From: Paenibacillus apiarius
GTDB taxonomy: Bacteria > Bacillota > Bacilli > Paenibacillales > Paenibacillaceae
Assembly (NCBI RefSeq): GCF_017052585.1
Contig: NZ_JAFFHZ010000001.1
Location: 5,890,001-5,954,000, forward strand
Direction: 5' to 3'
Length of the DNA stretch: 64,000 nucleotides
Positions within the stretch are counted from its first letter, which is position 1, and each line of letters begins with the position of its first letter. Position numbers and translations under genes: made by a program. Positions 57,321-64,000 of the stretch are shown here, in pieces. The notes beneath the pieces were generated by a model. It was not told the DNA's origin, ran no database searches, and saw nothing but the letters and a program-made list of their open reading frames with translations.

Positions 57321-58910
57321 TTAACGGCCCAGTTCACCCATAATCCAGCGCTTTATATCGGTGAGCCGGAAGATGTCCGGACGGGATTCCGCTCCGCTGA
57401 TGATGAGCGGAACGTGCGAATCCTGCTTATGGAGCGAACCGTGACCGGCGCCGCCGAGATGGGTCGGCGAGCTCTCCCCGACGAATTCGCTGCCCGGCGC
57501 TGCCGTGACAATGACAAAATTGCCTTTATGAGAAGCGAGCGCACTATGAAGCCGCATGAGCCCGTCTGGATAATCGCCGTACTCTAGCCTATTATCCGAT
57601 TTCCGCATTGACAGGCCGAGAAGTCCCATATCACCGCGTATGTTCCATGTTTGCCCGTACCTGTCACGAACGTTTCCTTTCGGCCGATAAGTCAGTTCGT
57701 GTTTGTTTCGTCCAGATCGAACGTGAATGTCCTCTCCTTCCCGCCATGCTATCACATCAATCCGTTTCTCTTGCTGCAAGCGGCGGACGGCTTCCGCATG
57801 CGAAACCTTCGCATCGTTGATATAGACATAAGCCATCCGTTCGTTGACGGCGAGAACGAGCTGATCCTGCTTCGTAACGGGCTTGCTTAACGCAGCGATG
57901 CGATATGGATTCAGCACCTGCCTCAAATCGATGACAGAGCGCTCGCGTTCCCGTTCGATATAGGTCTGGCCGCTGTCTCCGGCTATGAGCCACACGTTGT
58001 CTTTCATGGCGGCATCCCAAGAACCGAACGCTTGAAAGACGCGCTGCAGCAGCCGATCCGCCTGTTCAATGCCACGTGTCTCCGCCGGCCCTTTTTTATG
58101 GACGTCACGATCATTGCTCGGAAAATAAACGAGGGAGAACGGCGGCAGCCGATTTTGCTCAATCAAATAGATGAGCTCGTCAGCCGAAAATTCATCGTTC
58201 AAACCGTAGCTTTGCCATGCATGAGTATTCCGGACGTCGTCCGGCTTAAGTCTGGACAGAGCGCCCAGGGAGAAATACTTCGGCGCAAGCGTCTTCAGGT
58301 CGCGCGGCAATGTGGTGGTGTCCGCGATTGCGGCCGGCACCTTCAAACGATGATCCGTCGTTCCGCGATATACCATCCCGTTGATGGACGCCGTCTCTAT
58401 TCCTTTGTCAGCCAATTCTTCATGTATGGTTTTCACTTGCTTATTCAGATGTTCATTGTTCAAACGGTACAGGCTGTTCATGAATACGTCGCCCACACCA
58501 AGCTTCAACGTCTCCCACATCGCGGTTCCATAGCTGATTAACCGGCCTTCTTCCGCGTTATACCAGACGAGCCCCGGAATTCGATGCCGATCCGGCCCCG
58601 TTCCAGTCAGCACCGTGCTGTCAATCGTTACGGACATCGTCGGGAACGAGCTGACCACGTCGGGCTTGTAATGCCCTCGCTCCTTCAGGAACTTCAATGC
58701 CGGAGCTTGCCCGTTCCGTATCGCTTCATGCAGCGGTTTATCCATAACCGAATCGAGGATGACGAGAATGACGCGTTTCGATGGCGATGCAGGCTGAACC
58801 CGCTTGATGCGGGGCTGCGCGCCTTTCTTCCCCTCCCCTTGCTGGCAGGCGGAAGGCACAATGCTTACGAACAACAGCAGCACGATCAACAACCAGCGCC
58901 CCCGTTTCAT
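57321..58910 (-). CDS. Alkaline phosphatase superfamily lipoprotein (phosphodiesterase-like)
   Basis: 529 residues. Lipoprotein signal with SIVPSAC (Cys 22). The core follows the type I phosphodiesterase/NPP fold: RVILVILDSVMD (first metal Asp), FPTMSVT with the probable Thr nucleophile, YFPSNDRDVHKKGP (Asp and His ligands) and GAGHGSLHKQDSHVPL near the end. The usual Asp-His pair reads GDSGQT here, with Ser at the His position, so one metal site may be altered. GGAGGG lies before the ATG, 15 nt after the SpoVAD stop, suggesting co-transcription with it. Substrate unknown. Confidence 0.85.
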   Translation of the reverse strand: MKRGRWLLIVLLLFVSIVPSACQQGEGKKGAQPRIKRVQPASPSKRVILVILDSVMDKPLHEAIRNGQAPALKFLKERGHYKPDVVSSFPTMSVTIDSTVLTGTGPDRHRIPGLVWYNAEEGRLISYGTAMWETLKLGVGDVFMNSLYRLNNEHLNKQVKTIHEELADKGIETASINGMVYRGTTDHRLKVPAAIADTTTLPRDLKTLAPKYFSLGALSRLKPDDVRNTHAWQSYGLNDEFSADELIYLIEQNRLPPFSLVYFPSNDRDVHKKGPAETRGIEQADRLLQRVFQAFGSWDAAMKDNVWLIAGDSGQTYIERERERSVIDLRQVLNPYRIAALSKPVTKQDQLVLAVNERMAYVYINDAKVSHAEAVRRLQQEKRIDVIAWREGEDIHVRSGRNKHELTYRPKGNVRDRYGQTWNIRGDMGLLGLSMRKSDNRLEYGDYPDGLMRLHSALASHKGNFVIVTAAPGSEFVGESSPTHLGGAGHGSLHKQDSHVPLIISGAESRPDIFRLTDIKRWIMGELGR

Positions 58911-58925
58911 CGTATTCCCTCCTTT

Positions 58926-59933
58926 CTAATCCATCTCAATCGAGACGGCGTGCGCGATGCAAGGAATGCTTTCCCCTTGCTGGTAGGAGAGCGGCGACAA
59001 CAAGGCTCCCGTCGCCACGATCAACACCCGCTTGAGCTCTCCCTTGTTCATCCGTTTCAGTATGTGGCCGTATGTTACGACGGCCGAGCATCCGCATCCG
59101 CTCCCGCCGGCCTGCACGGCCTGCTTCTCGATATCGAACACCATCAGCCCGCAATCGTTGAATGCCGTATTATCCATATAAATTTTGGCTTTCTTCAGCA
59201 GATCTTTCGCGATCGGGTGACCGACGGACGCCAAATCACCAGTGACGATCAGGTCGTAATCCTCGGGCTTTCGCCCCATATCATGAAAATGGGTGCGAAT
59301 CGTATCCGCAGCAGCCGGCGCCATCGCTCCCCCCATATTAAACGGATCCTTCATGCCCATATCCATTACTTTGCCTATCGTCGCCGAGGTCACTCTTGGC
59401 CCCGTTCCCCTGCTTGAGATAACCGCCGCTCCCGCTCCGGTCACCGTAAACTGTGCGGTCGGCGGCTTCTGCGATCCATATTCGGTAGGGTAACGGAACT
59501 GTTTCTCAACCGTGCAGTTGTGGCTGCAGGTGGCTGCCAGCGCATAATCCGCATTGCCCGAGTCGATGAGAAGCGACGCAAGCGCCAGCGACTCCATCGA
59601 TGTGGAGCACGCCCCGAACACCCCGATATAAGGCACACTGAGCGAACGGGCGGCAAAGCTATTGCTGATAATCTGATTGAGCAAATCACCGCCGATGAAA
59701 TAATCAATATGATTGGCGGTCAGGTTCGCTTTCGTGATGGCCATGTGCGTCGCTTGTTCCAATAGCTTCCGTTCCGCCTTTTCCCACGTTTGCTCCTGCA
59801 AATCAAGCTGTTCGTGTATCAGATCGAAATCAGTCGCGATCGGCCCCTGCCCCTCTTCCGGGCCGACGATAGCCGATGTTCCGATAATGACGGGCGGATG
59901 TTGAAACTTCCATGTTTGCTGTCCTTTAAGCAT
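58926..59933 (-). CDS. spoVAD: Stage V sporulation protein AD
   Basis: 335-residue thiolase-fold protein. SpoVAD is part of the inner spore membrane channel that imports and releases dipicolinic acid. Conserved stretches here include GTSAIVGPEEGQGPIATDFD, DYFIGGDLLNQIISNSFAAR, GVFGACSTSMESLALA and RKPEDYDLIVTGDLASVG; the length is normal for the family. It stands without spoVAC and spoVAEB but next to DUF421 and DUF1657 genes, the companions of spoVA in the mobile spoVA2mob type of operon. It could complement or modify the main SpoVA channel encoded elsewhere. Confidence 0.95.
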   Translation of the reverse strand: MLKGQQTWKFQHPPVIIGTSAIVGPEEGQGPIATDFDLIHEQLDLQEQTWEKAERKLLEQATHMAITKANLTANHIDYFIGGDLLNQIISNSFAARSLSVPYIGVFGACSTSMESLALASLLIDSGNADYALAATCSHNCTVEKQFRYPTEYGSQKPPTAQFTVTGAGAAVISSRGTGPRVTSATIGKVMDMGMKDPFNMGGAMAPAAADTIRTHFHDMGRKPEDYDLIVTGDLASVGHPIAKDLLKKAKIYMDNTAFNDCGLMVFDIEKQAVQAGGSGCGCSAVVTYGHILKRMNKGELKRVLIVATGALLSPLSYQQGESIPCIAHAVSIEMD

Positions 59934-59993
59934 GCCAGCACCCCTTCATGCAATTTATTCGCGGTATTTGGTGTTGATCATTTCATCTCTCTG

Positions 59994-60857
59994 TTATCGA
60001 ATCAAGTAAGGTCTAAGATCTGCAATGATAGTTTGCAGCGTTTTTGAACATTCTTCATACATCGATTTTGCCTCTTTATTTTGAGTCGACAGACTGAATA
60101 ATTCCAAATCAGCCTCGCATTTCTTCAGCTTGGCTAACGCTTCGGCCTCTGTTTGCGGCATCGTCACCTTGATTTGATCGTTCATCAGGTCTACATACAG
60201 CTTCCCGTAACTGTCGATTTGCCCTAAATAGACGTCCTTCGTATCCGTGACGCCCAGCTTGGCCAGCTCTTCTTCCAGCCAAGTCTCGTCCCTTCCCAGC
60301 GCAATTAACGGCTGCTCTAATACCTGCCCGTCCATAATGAGCGCCAGAGGCTCTTTTTCCGGCGCGACCTTGACGCCAAGATGACTTGGCGTTAGCGGCG
60401 TATGTTCCAGCTTCGGCATCACGTTCACTTCGCCGCTCGTTTCCATGATGGCGAACTCGACGTCAGCCGCTCGGAATACGTTTTTCTTGCGCAGCAATTC
60501 GAGCAGCTCGTCGGCCGTAATACGCTCTTTTTTCAGATTATCCTCTAAAATTTTTCCATCTTTGATGAGTATGGTCGACTTTCCGTCAATAATGGTTCTC
60601 ATCGTCTTGCTCTTAAGCTGCAGAAATTCGATGCCCAGCGACACGGCGACCCACACTACCAAAGATACCAACCCCAAATACCAGTTCGCTTCTAAATCCA
60701 ACGAAACATAAGCGGCCAGACTCCCGATCGTGATCCCCGTTATGTATTCGAATACCGATAACTGAGAGACCTGTCTCTTCCCAAGAAGCTTGGTCAATAC
60801 AAATAGCGTAACTACGGCGACCAGCGTTCTTAATGTAATTTCTAGCCATTGCGGCAT
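59994..60857 (-). CDS. DUF421 (YetF-like) membrane protein fused to a DUF1657 domain
   Basis: 287 residues. Three TM helices in the first 85 residues (ITLRTLVAVVTLFVLTKLLG and following) and a double DUF421 cytoplasmic domain (KSTILIKDGKILEDNLKKER, then PLALIMDGQVLEQPLIALGR). The C-terminal ~45 residues (LKKCEADLELFSLSTQNKEA, then KSMYEECSKTLQTIIADL) match the free DUF1657 protein encoded divergently at 61017. An upstream ATG at 60866 touches the AAAGGGG site, so ATG 60857 with 9-nt spacing is chosen. First gene of a probable operon with spoVAD and the phosphatase-like lipoprotein. Confidence 0.9.
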   Translation of the reverse strand: MPQWLEITLRTLVAVVTLFVLTKLLGKRQVSQLSVFEYITGITIGSLAAYVSLDLEANWYLGLVSLVVWVAVSLGIEFLQLKSKTMRTIIDGKSTILIKDGKILEDNLKKERITADELLELLRKKNVFRAADVEFAIMETSGEVNVMPKLEHTPLTPSHLGVKVAPEKEPLALIMDGQVLEQPLIALGRDETWLEEELAKLGVTDTKDVYLGQIDSYGKLYVDLMNDQIKVTMPQTEAEALAKLKKCEADLELFSLSTQNKEAKSMYEECSKTLQTIIADLRPYLIR

Positions 60858-61016
60858 GAGTGTCATCCCCTTTGAACGAATGAGATTGCTACAAGTAGTT
60901 ATTTGTAGAACAGCCGAATTTTATGTTGCCCACGGATGCAACGTAACCACAGCGTATGTTTCAGGAAAGTTCAGGACAAATTATGATTGTGATTTAATGA
61001 TGAAGGTGGTGAAACC

Positions 61017-61223
61017 ATGACAGTAGGATCTCAAGTGAAAACCTGTTTGGCGTCGTTGAAAGGCGTGCAAGCCGATCTTGAGCAATTTGCGTTGGGCACG
61101 CAAAATCAGGAAGCTAAAAATATGTATACAAACGCCGCTCAACAAACACAGCAAATTGTTCAACAGGTAGAAGGACGAGTTCAACAATTGGAAGCAGAAG
61201 AACCTCAATATAAGGGATTTTAG
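61017..61223 (+). CDS. DUF1657 domain protein, sporulation-associated
   Basis: 68 residues, helical (LKGVQADLEQFALGTQNQEA, MYTNAAQQTQQIVQQVEGRV). DUF1657 proteins accompany spoVA-type genes in spore-formers; function unknown, possibly accessory to the spore membrane channel. Divergent from the DUF421-spoVAD operon with a 159-nt shared promoter region. AAGGTGG lies 7 nt before the ATG. Confidence 0.9.
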   Translation: MTVGSQVKTCLASLKGVQADLEQFALGTQNQEAKNMYTNAAQQTQQIVQQVEGRVQQLEAEEPQYKGF

Positions 61224-61248
61224 ATCTTCACAAAACCCCTCTGACTAG

Positions 61249-61285
61249 AATGGGCAGGCCTTTTAGAATCATAGGCCTGCCCATT
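61249..61285 (+). terminator. Hairpin terminator after the DUF1657 gene
   Basis: Perfect 13-bp stem AATGGGCAGGCCT / AGGCCTGCCCATT with an 11-nt loop, 25 nt past the stop. The T run is missing, so it may work as a 3'-end stabiliser as much as a terminator. Confidence 0.7.
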
Positions 61286-61456
61286 CGGCTGTCATCAGAA
61301 AGCTTACCTTCGTAAATTTATCGAAGTGAAATGAATTCATCGTCAGGTTATAGTTTTTTGCTCTTAAAACCCCGCAAGTGTCCAATCAAGGTTGATGTCA
61401 CGTACATACAAATATACAGTAATTCAATTTCTCCAGATGAAAGGAGTTATGATCAG

Positions 61457-61558
61457 ATGTCCGAAGTTAGAGGCGGTTATGGCGGTTTCACAAGTACAGG
61501 TGTCATTCTTGTACTCTTCATCTTGTTGGTCATCATCAGCCGTTCCATACTGTACTAG
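61457..61558 (+). CDS. YjcZ-like sporulation mini-protein
   Basis: 33-residue protein: a Gly/Tyr-rich head (MSEVRGGYGGFTS) followed by one hydrophobic helix (TGVILVLFILLVIISRS). This is the layout of the YjcZ family of tiny sporulation-associated membrane proteins. The start is set by AAGGAG at 61441-61446, 10 nt before the ATG. The frame is open further upstream but without a ribosome binding site. Function unknown. Confidence 0.8.
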   Translation: MSEVRGGYGGFTSTGVILVLFILLVIISRSILY

Positions 61559-61634
61559 GGGTTCGGCCAGTAAAGCTCGAGCCGCTATGGCCATGCTTGT
61601 CATAGCCATAGCCGGCTCTCTCCACACTCTTTAC

Positions 61635-62441
61635 TTATTTGAGCTGTGACACATTCCGCTCTTTGCCGCTTAGAACGGGTGTGGTTTCATATACATATTC
61701 CTCCAGCGTCAACTTGCGTTCCGCCATCTCCGCCGCTCTCTTCACGCCAACATACCGTAAATGCCAAGGTTCGTATTGATAACCGGTTATCGCTTCCTTG
61801 CCTTTTGGATAACGCAGGATAAAACCATACTCCGGCGCATGCCGTGCGATCCATTCTGCTTCGGCGGATCCGGCAAAGCAGTCCTGCACCGCGCACTTTC
61901 CGTCGCTGCCTGATACGTCGATCGCAAGCCCCGTCTTATGTTCGCTGTGACCGGGCTCGGCGCTGTAGGACATCGCTTGCTCTTTGCCGTGTTTTTTTAC
62001 ATATTGGCGATAAATCCACGTTTGCGCCGCATGGGAACGATAGGCCGATACGCCCGCCAAGTAGATACCGTCCTTCTCCGCTCCAGCGAACATTCGTTCC
62101 AATGCCCGCGCCGCTTCTCGACGCATAAGACGTTTTTCCGATTTCTCGCGGAAAATAAATCTCACCTTCGGGTCGACCAAATCATCCGGCTCATATTCAT
62201 CCGGCAGCGCATGCTGTTTATTGACGAGTATGGCCATGCCATCATGACTGGCTGATATGAACTGCGGCGCTGACGATGTGCTTGAGGATCGAAATGATGT
62301 GACAGACGTTAGACTCGGTGAATCAGTTGAAGATGTGTGCTGAACAGGCGCTTTCCTAGCGAATCCGCAGCCAGCAATCATCATAATGACCAGCATGCAA
62401 AATATATAAAAGTTCCAATACCTATGCCCTGTACGAAACAT
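61635..62441 (-). CDS. VanY-type D-alanyl-D-alanine carboxypeptidase, lipoprotein
   Basis: 268-residue M15B peptidase trimming the terminal D-Ala of peptidoglycan precursors or stem peptides. An N-terminal membrane segment with lipobox MMIAGC (Cys 25) and a Ser/Thr-rich linker are followed by the catalytic domain. It has SAYRSHAAQ, EPGHSEHKTGLAIDVSG (His and Asp zinc ligands) and EPWHLRYVG (general base Glu and His ligand). AGGAGG lies 8 nt before the ATG. Alone, without VanS/VanR or VanX-like genes, so this is probably ordinary wall maintenance or germination rather than glycopeptide resistance. Confidence 0.93.
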   Translation of the reverse strand: MFRTGHRYWNFYIFCMLVIMMIAGCGFARKAPVQHTSSTDSPSLTSVTSFRSSSTSSAPQFISASHDGMAILVNKQHALPDEYEPDDLVDPKVRFIFREKSEKRLMRREAARALERMFAGAEKDGIYLAGVSAYRSHAAQTWIYRQYVKKHGKEQAMSYSAEPGHSEHKTGLAIDVSGSDGKCAVQDCFAGSAEAEWIARHAPEYGFILRYPKGKEAITGYQYEPWHLRYVGVKRAAEMAERKLTLEEYVYETTPVLSGKERNVSQLK

Positions 62442-62658
62442 GTGCCATCCCTCCTCATCCTAGTATGGAATATTCCGCCTTTTACCATGTATGCTCCGCT
62501 CGGGTCGCAGTCGGGGCGCATTTCGCCTCTTGTTCCAGTCTCCCCTCCCATCAGAAAATGTGTGCATATCGAGCACGCGAGTACAGTTTTGAATCTTAAA
62601 AATAAAGGCGCTGATGAGCGCTATTAAGTAACATAGAACGTGAGCCTTCAGCAAACCA

Positions 62659-62693
62659 AAAAAAGCCCGTTGAAAAAATCTCAACAGGCTTTC
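62659..62693 (-). terminator. Terminator of the L25 gene
   Basis: Stem AAGCCCGTTGA / TCAACAGGCTT with one mismatch and a seven-A run on the left (U on the minus strand), 15 nt past the stop. Confidence 0.85.
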
Positions 62694-62707
62694 CATATTT
62701 ACATGAA

Positions 62708-63316
62708 TCAGGATGGTTGCTCCTCGACCGCATCCGCCGCATCCTCGTCCATATCAACACCGCGCGGAACGACGATGGATACAAGCAACTCATCCTTGTT
62801 CGAAACAAGCTGAATAGGATCGGGGAGAGCCACATCTTGCGCCAATAGCTTGTCCCCCACATTTAAATGTGAAATATCCACTTCAATGACCGGAGGCAAA
62901 TCAGATGGAAGACCTTCGATCTCAAGTCCCGATTCCTGGATCTGTATAATTCCGCCTTTCTTCGTGCCCGCTGGAATTCCTAAATATTCTATCGGAACAC
63001 GCACACGTATCGGCTTGTTATCCGAAACTTGTTGAAAGTCCACATGAATCCATGCCCCATTCTTCTGTTCCATTTCTTTGATTATGGCCTGAATGGGGTT
63101 CATGCCCTCAATCTTCAGGTGAAATGCTTCTGTTCTGCCTTTGCGCGCCAATTTGCCGATTTCCTTCGAATCGACATGTACCGGTATGCTGTCCATGTCC
63201 GAACCGTAGACGACTGCCGGAATACGTCCTTGTTGCCGCAAGCCCCGCAGGGACGAACGCTTGAAATCAGCTCTTCTCTCTGCTGTCAATTCATACATGC
63301 CATTCTGTGCGTTCAT
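62708..63316 (-). CDS. rplY: 50S ribosomal protein L25, general stress protein Ctc form
   Basis: 202 residues. The N-terminal L25 domain binds 5S rRNA (LTAERRADFKRSSLRGLRQQ, GRIPAVVYGSDMDSIPVHVD). The C-terminal TL5/Ctc beta domain (IRVRVPIEYLGIPAGTKKGG, LEIEGLPSDLPPVIEVDISH) ends in an acidic tail. Two-domain length is normal for Ctc. The frame is open three codons further upstream, but GGGAGG lies 9 nt before ATG 63316, which also starts the family sequence. Monocistronic. Bacillus ctc is sigma-B controlled; I saw no clear sigma-B promoter here. Confidence 0.95.
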   Translation of the reverse strand: MNAQNGMYELTAERRADFKRSSLRGLRQQGRIPAVVYGSDMDSIPVHVDSKEIGKLARKGRTEAFHLKIEGMNPIQAIIKEMEQKNGAWIHVDFQQVSDNKPIRVRVPIEYLGIPAGTKKGGIIQIQESGLEIEGLPSDLPPVIEVDISHLNVGDKLLAQDVALPDPIQLVSNKDELLVSIVVPRGVDMDEDAADAVEEQPS

Positions 63317-63482
63317 ACGTAACAACCTCCCTATCGCAATCCTGTCATTCTACAACAATTCCCTGTCCTATATATTAAGGCATAAAGGTTAATACCCGTT
63401 TTAATTGTTATGTAAACAGTAAGCCAAGTGGCCCCGTACCATTGGATAACTTGAAAACAGCTGTATAGACACAACCCCAAGG

Positions 63483-63519
63483 AAAAAAGACGCCGACCAT
63501 CATCAGGATGTCGGCGCCA
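63483..63519 (-). terminator. Terminator of the broken glycosyl hydrolase gene
   Basis: Stem GACGCCGAC / GTCGGCGCC with one mismatch and a six-A run on its left (U on the minus strand), 18 nt past the stop. Confidence 0.8.
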
Positions 63520-63537
63520 TTAATAGCATCAACAAAG

Positions 63538-64000
63538 TCAGTTTGACATAGACAAAGTAAGCTGCAGCGTCGCCGAAGTCCCCGCCTTCATCGGCTTCAG
63601 CTGTCCAATCTCAATGCGCTCCGGCTGCTCGGCTTTGGAAGCCACCTTAATACCAAGCGTCGCCTTCAGGAACGGACCGTAGCGGGCCGTAATGACCGCC
63701 TTACCTGCCTGCTTCGCGGTGACTGTTCCGCTGCCGTCCACCTGGGCGACCCGCTCGTTATCGGAGCCGAACGCCACTCCGGCCGCAAGCGGAATGCGAT
63801 TGCCGCTGGAGTCGGTGCCGATGACTTGAAGGCTTTGACTTTGTCCTGACTTCATCTCCGCTGCTCCGCTCACATGAATGCTCACGATTGCCCGATTCAA
63901 ATTGTTTTGCCTCCGGGATGCCAGGGTTGAAGTACAGCTTGCCGCCGTACCCGACAACCCAATCCGGATGCAGCCGTGCCGGATGATCCTCCACCAGCCG
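63538..64000 (-). pseudogene. GHL10-type glycosyl hydrolase with Ig-like tail, internally deleted and frameshifted, 5' end outside
   Basis: From the right edge one frame reads EDHPARLHPDWVVGYGGKLY then FNPGIPEAKQ, the first conserved block of family-10-like glycosyl hydrolases (GHL10). Where the catalytic barrel should continue for hundreds of residues, the sequence near 63895 switches frame. It then reads straight into a bacterial Ig-like (BIG2) domain: AIVSIHVSGAAEMKSGQSQS, ERVAQVDGSGTVTAKQAGKA. Similar domains close GHL10 proteins, so this looks like one gene that lost its middle. No other copy is in view. Confidence 0.55.

Noticed and set aside
61635..62441. Glycopeptide-resistance locus around the VanY-type gene
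   Set aside because: No VanH, VanA, VanX, VanS or VanR-like genes nearby; single M15B carboxypeptidases are common in spore-formers.

Overview
The window looks like chromosomal DNA of a spore-forming Firmicute, most likely Paenibacillaceae (Paenibacillus or a close relative). The support is strong GGAGG-type ribosome binding sites with frequent TTG/GTG starts, SpoVAD, DUF421 and DUF1657 sporulation-type genes, a YjcZ-like mini-protein, two ECF sigma / DUF4179 anti-sigma pairs, YitT, YmaF, a barnase/barstar pair and Bacillus-type giant NRPS genes. The genus is inferred from gene content, not from a marker comparison.

Region 1 (1-31637) is a non-ribosomal peptide cluster whose beginning lies left of the window. 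The first NRPS gene is open through base 1 and carries four modules: (half C)-A-T-E, C-A-T, C-A-T-E, C-A-T-E. The second carries three: C-A-T-E, C-A-T-E, C-A-T, then half of a condensation-like domain and no thioesterase. The stereochemical pattern read from E domains and C-domain types is D-L-D-D-D-D-L, and the truncated first C domain implies a further D residue upstream. Pocket residues suggest Val at module 2 and a Thr-like residue at modules 4 and 6. Modules 5 and 7 share one unassigned hydrophobic/aromatic pocket. Several multi-kilobase stretches are almost identical, so the assembly line seems to have grown by recent module duplication and exchange of A-domain segments. Downstream lie an MFS exporter, a NusG-family antiterminator (LoaP) behind its own promoter, and an Sfp-type phosphopantetheinyl transferase. 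Together these give assembly, carrier-protein activation, export and transcription processivity.

Region 2 (31638-37180) is a seam: a decayed tyrosine-integrase relic, AT-rich sequence without genes, a chemoreceptor, a C39-like/BtrH-type gene broken by one in-frame TAG, and an M2/M3-like zinc metallopeptidase.

Region 3 (37199-47439) holds two ECF sigma factor / DUF4179 anti-sigma operons. The first is accompanied by a secreted protein related to the tail of its anti-sigma factor, and both carry the same putative ECF promoter. YitT and an MFS transporter sit between the two operons.

Region 4 (47653-57271) is housekeeping and stress: UppP, a glyoxalase-fold protein, AzoR-like reductase, an overlapping two-component pair with a shortened kinase, barnase (lipoprotein form) with barstar, an orphan peptide-binding lipoprotein, CorA and YmaF.

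Region 5 (57321-64000) is sporulation and envelope: a DUF421-DUF1657 fusion, SpoVAD and a phosphatase-superfamily lipoprotein in one operon, with a free DUF1657 gene diverging. Then follow a YjcZ-like mini-protein, a VanY-type carboxypeptidase, ribosomal protein L25/Ctc, and the broken 3' end of a GHL10-type glycosyl hydrolase that runs off the right edge. No rRNA, tRNA, CRISPR array or intact insertion sequence was seen.
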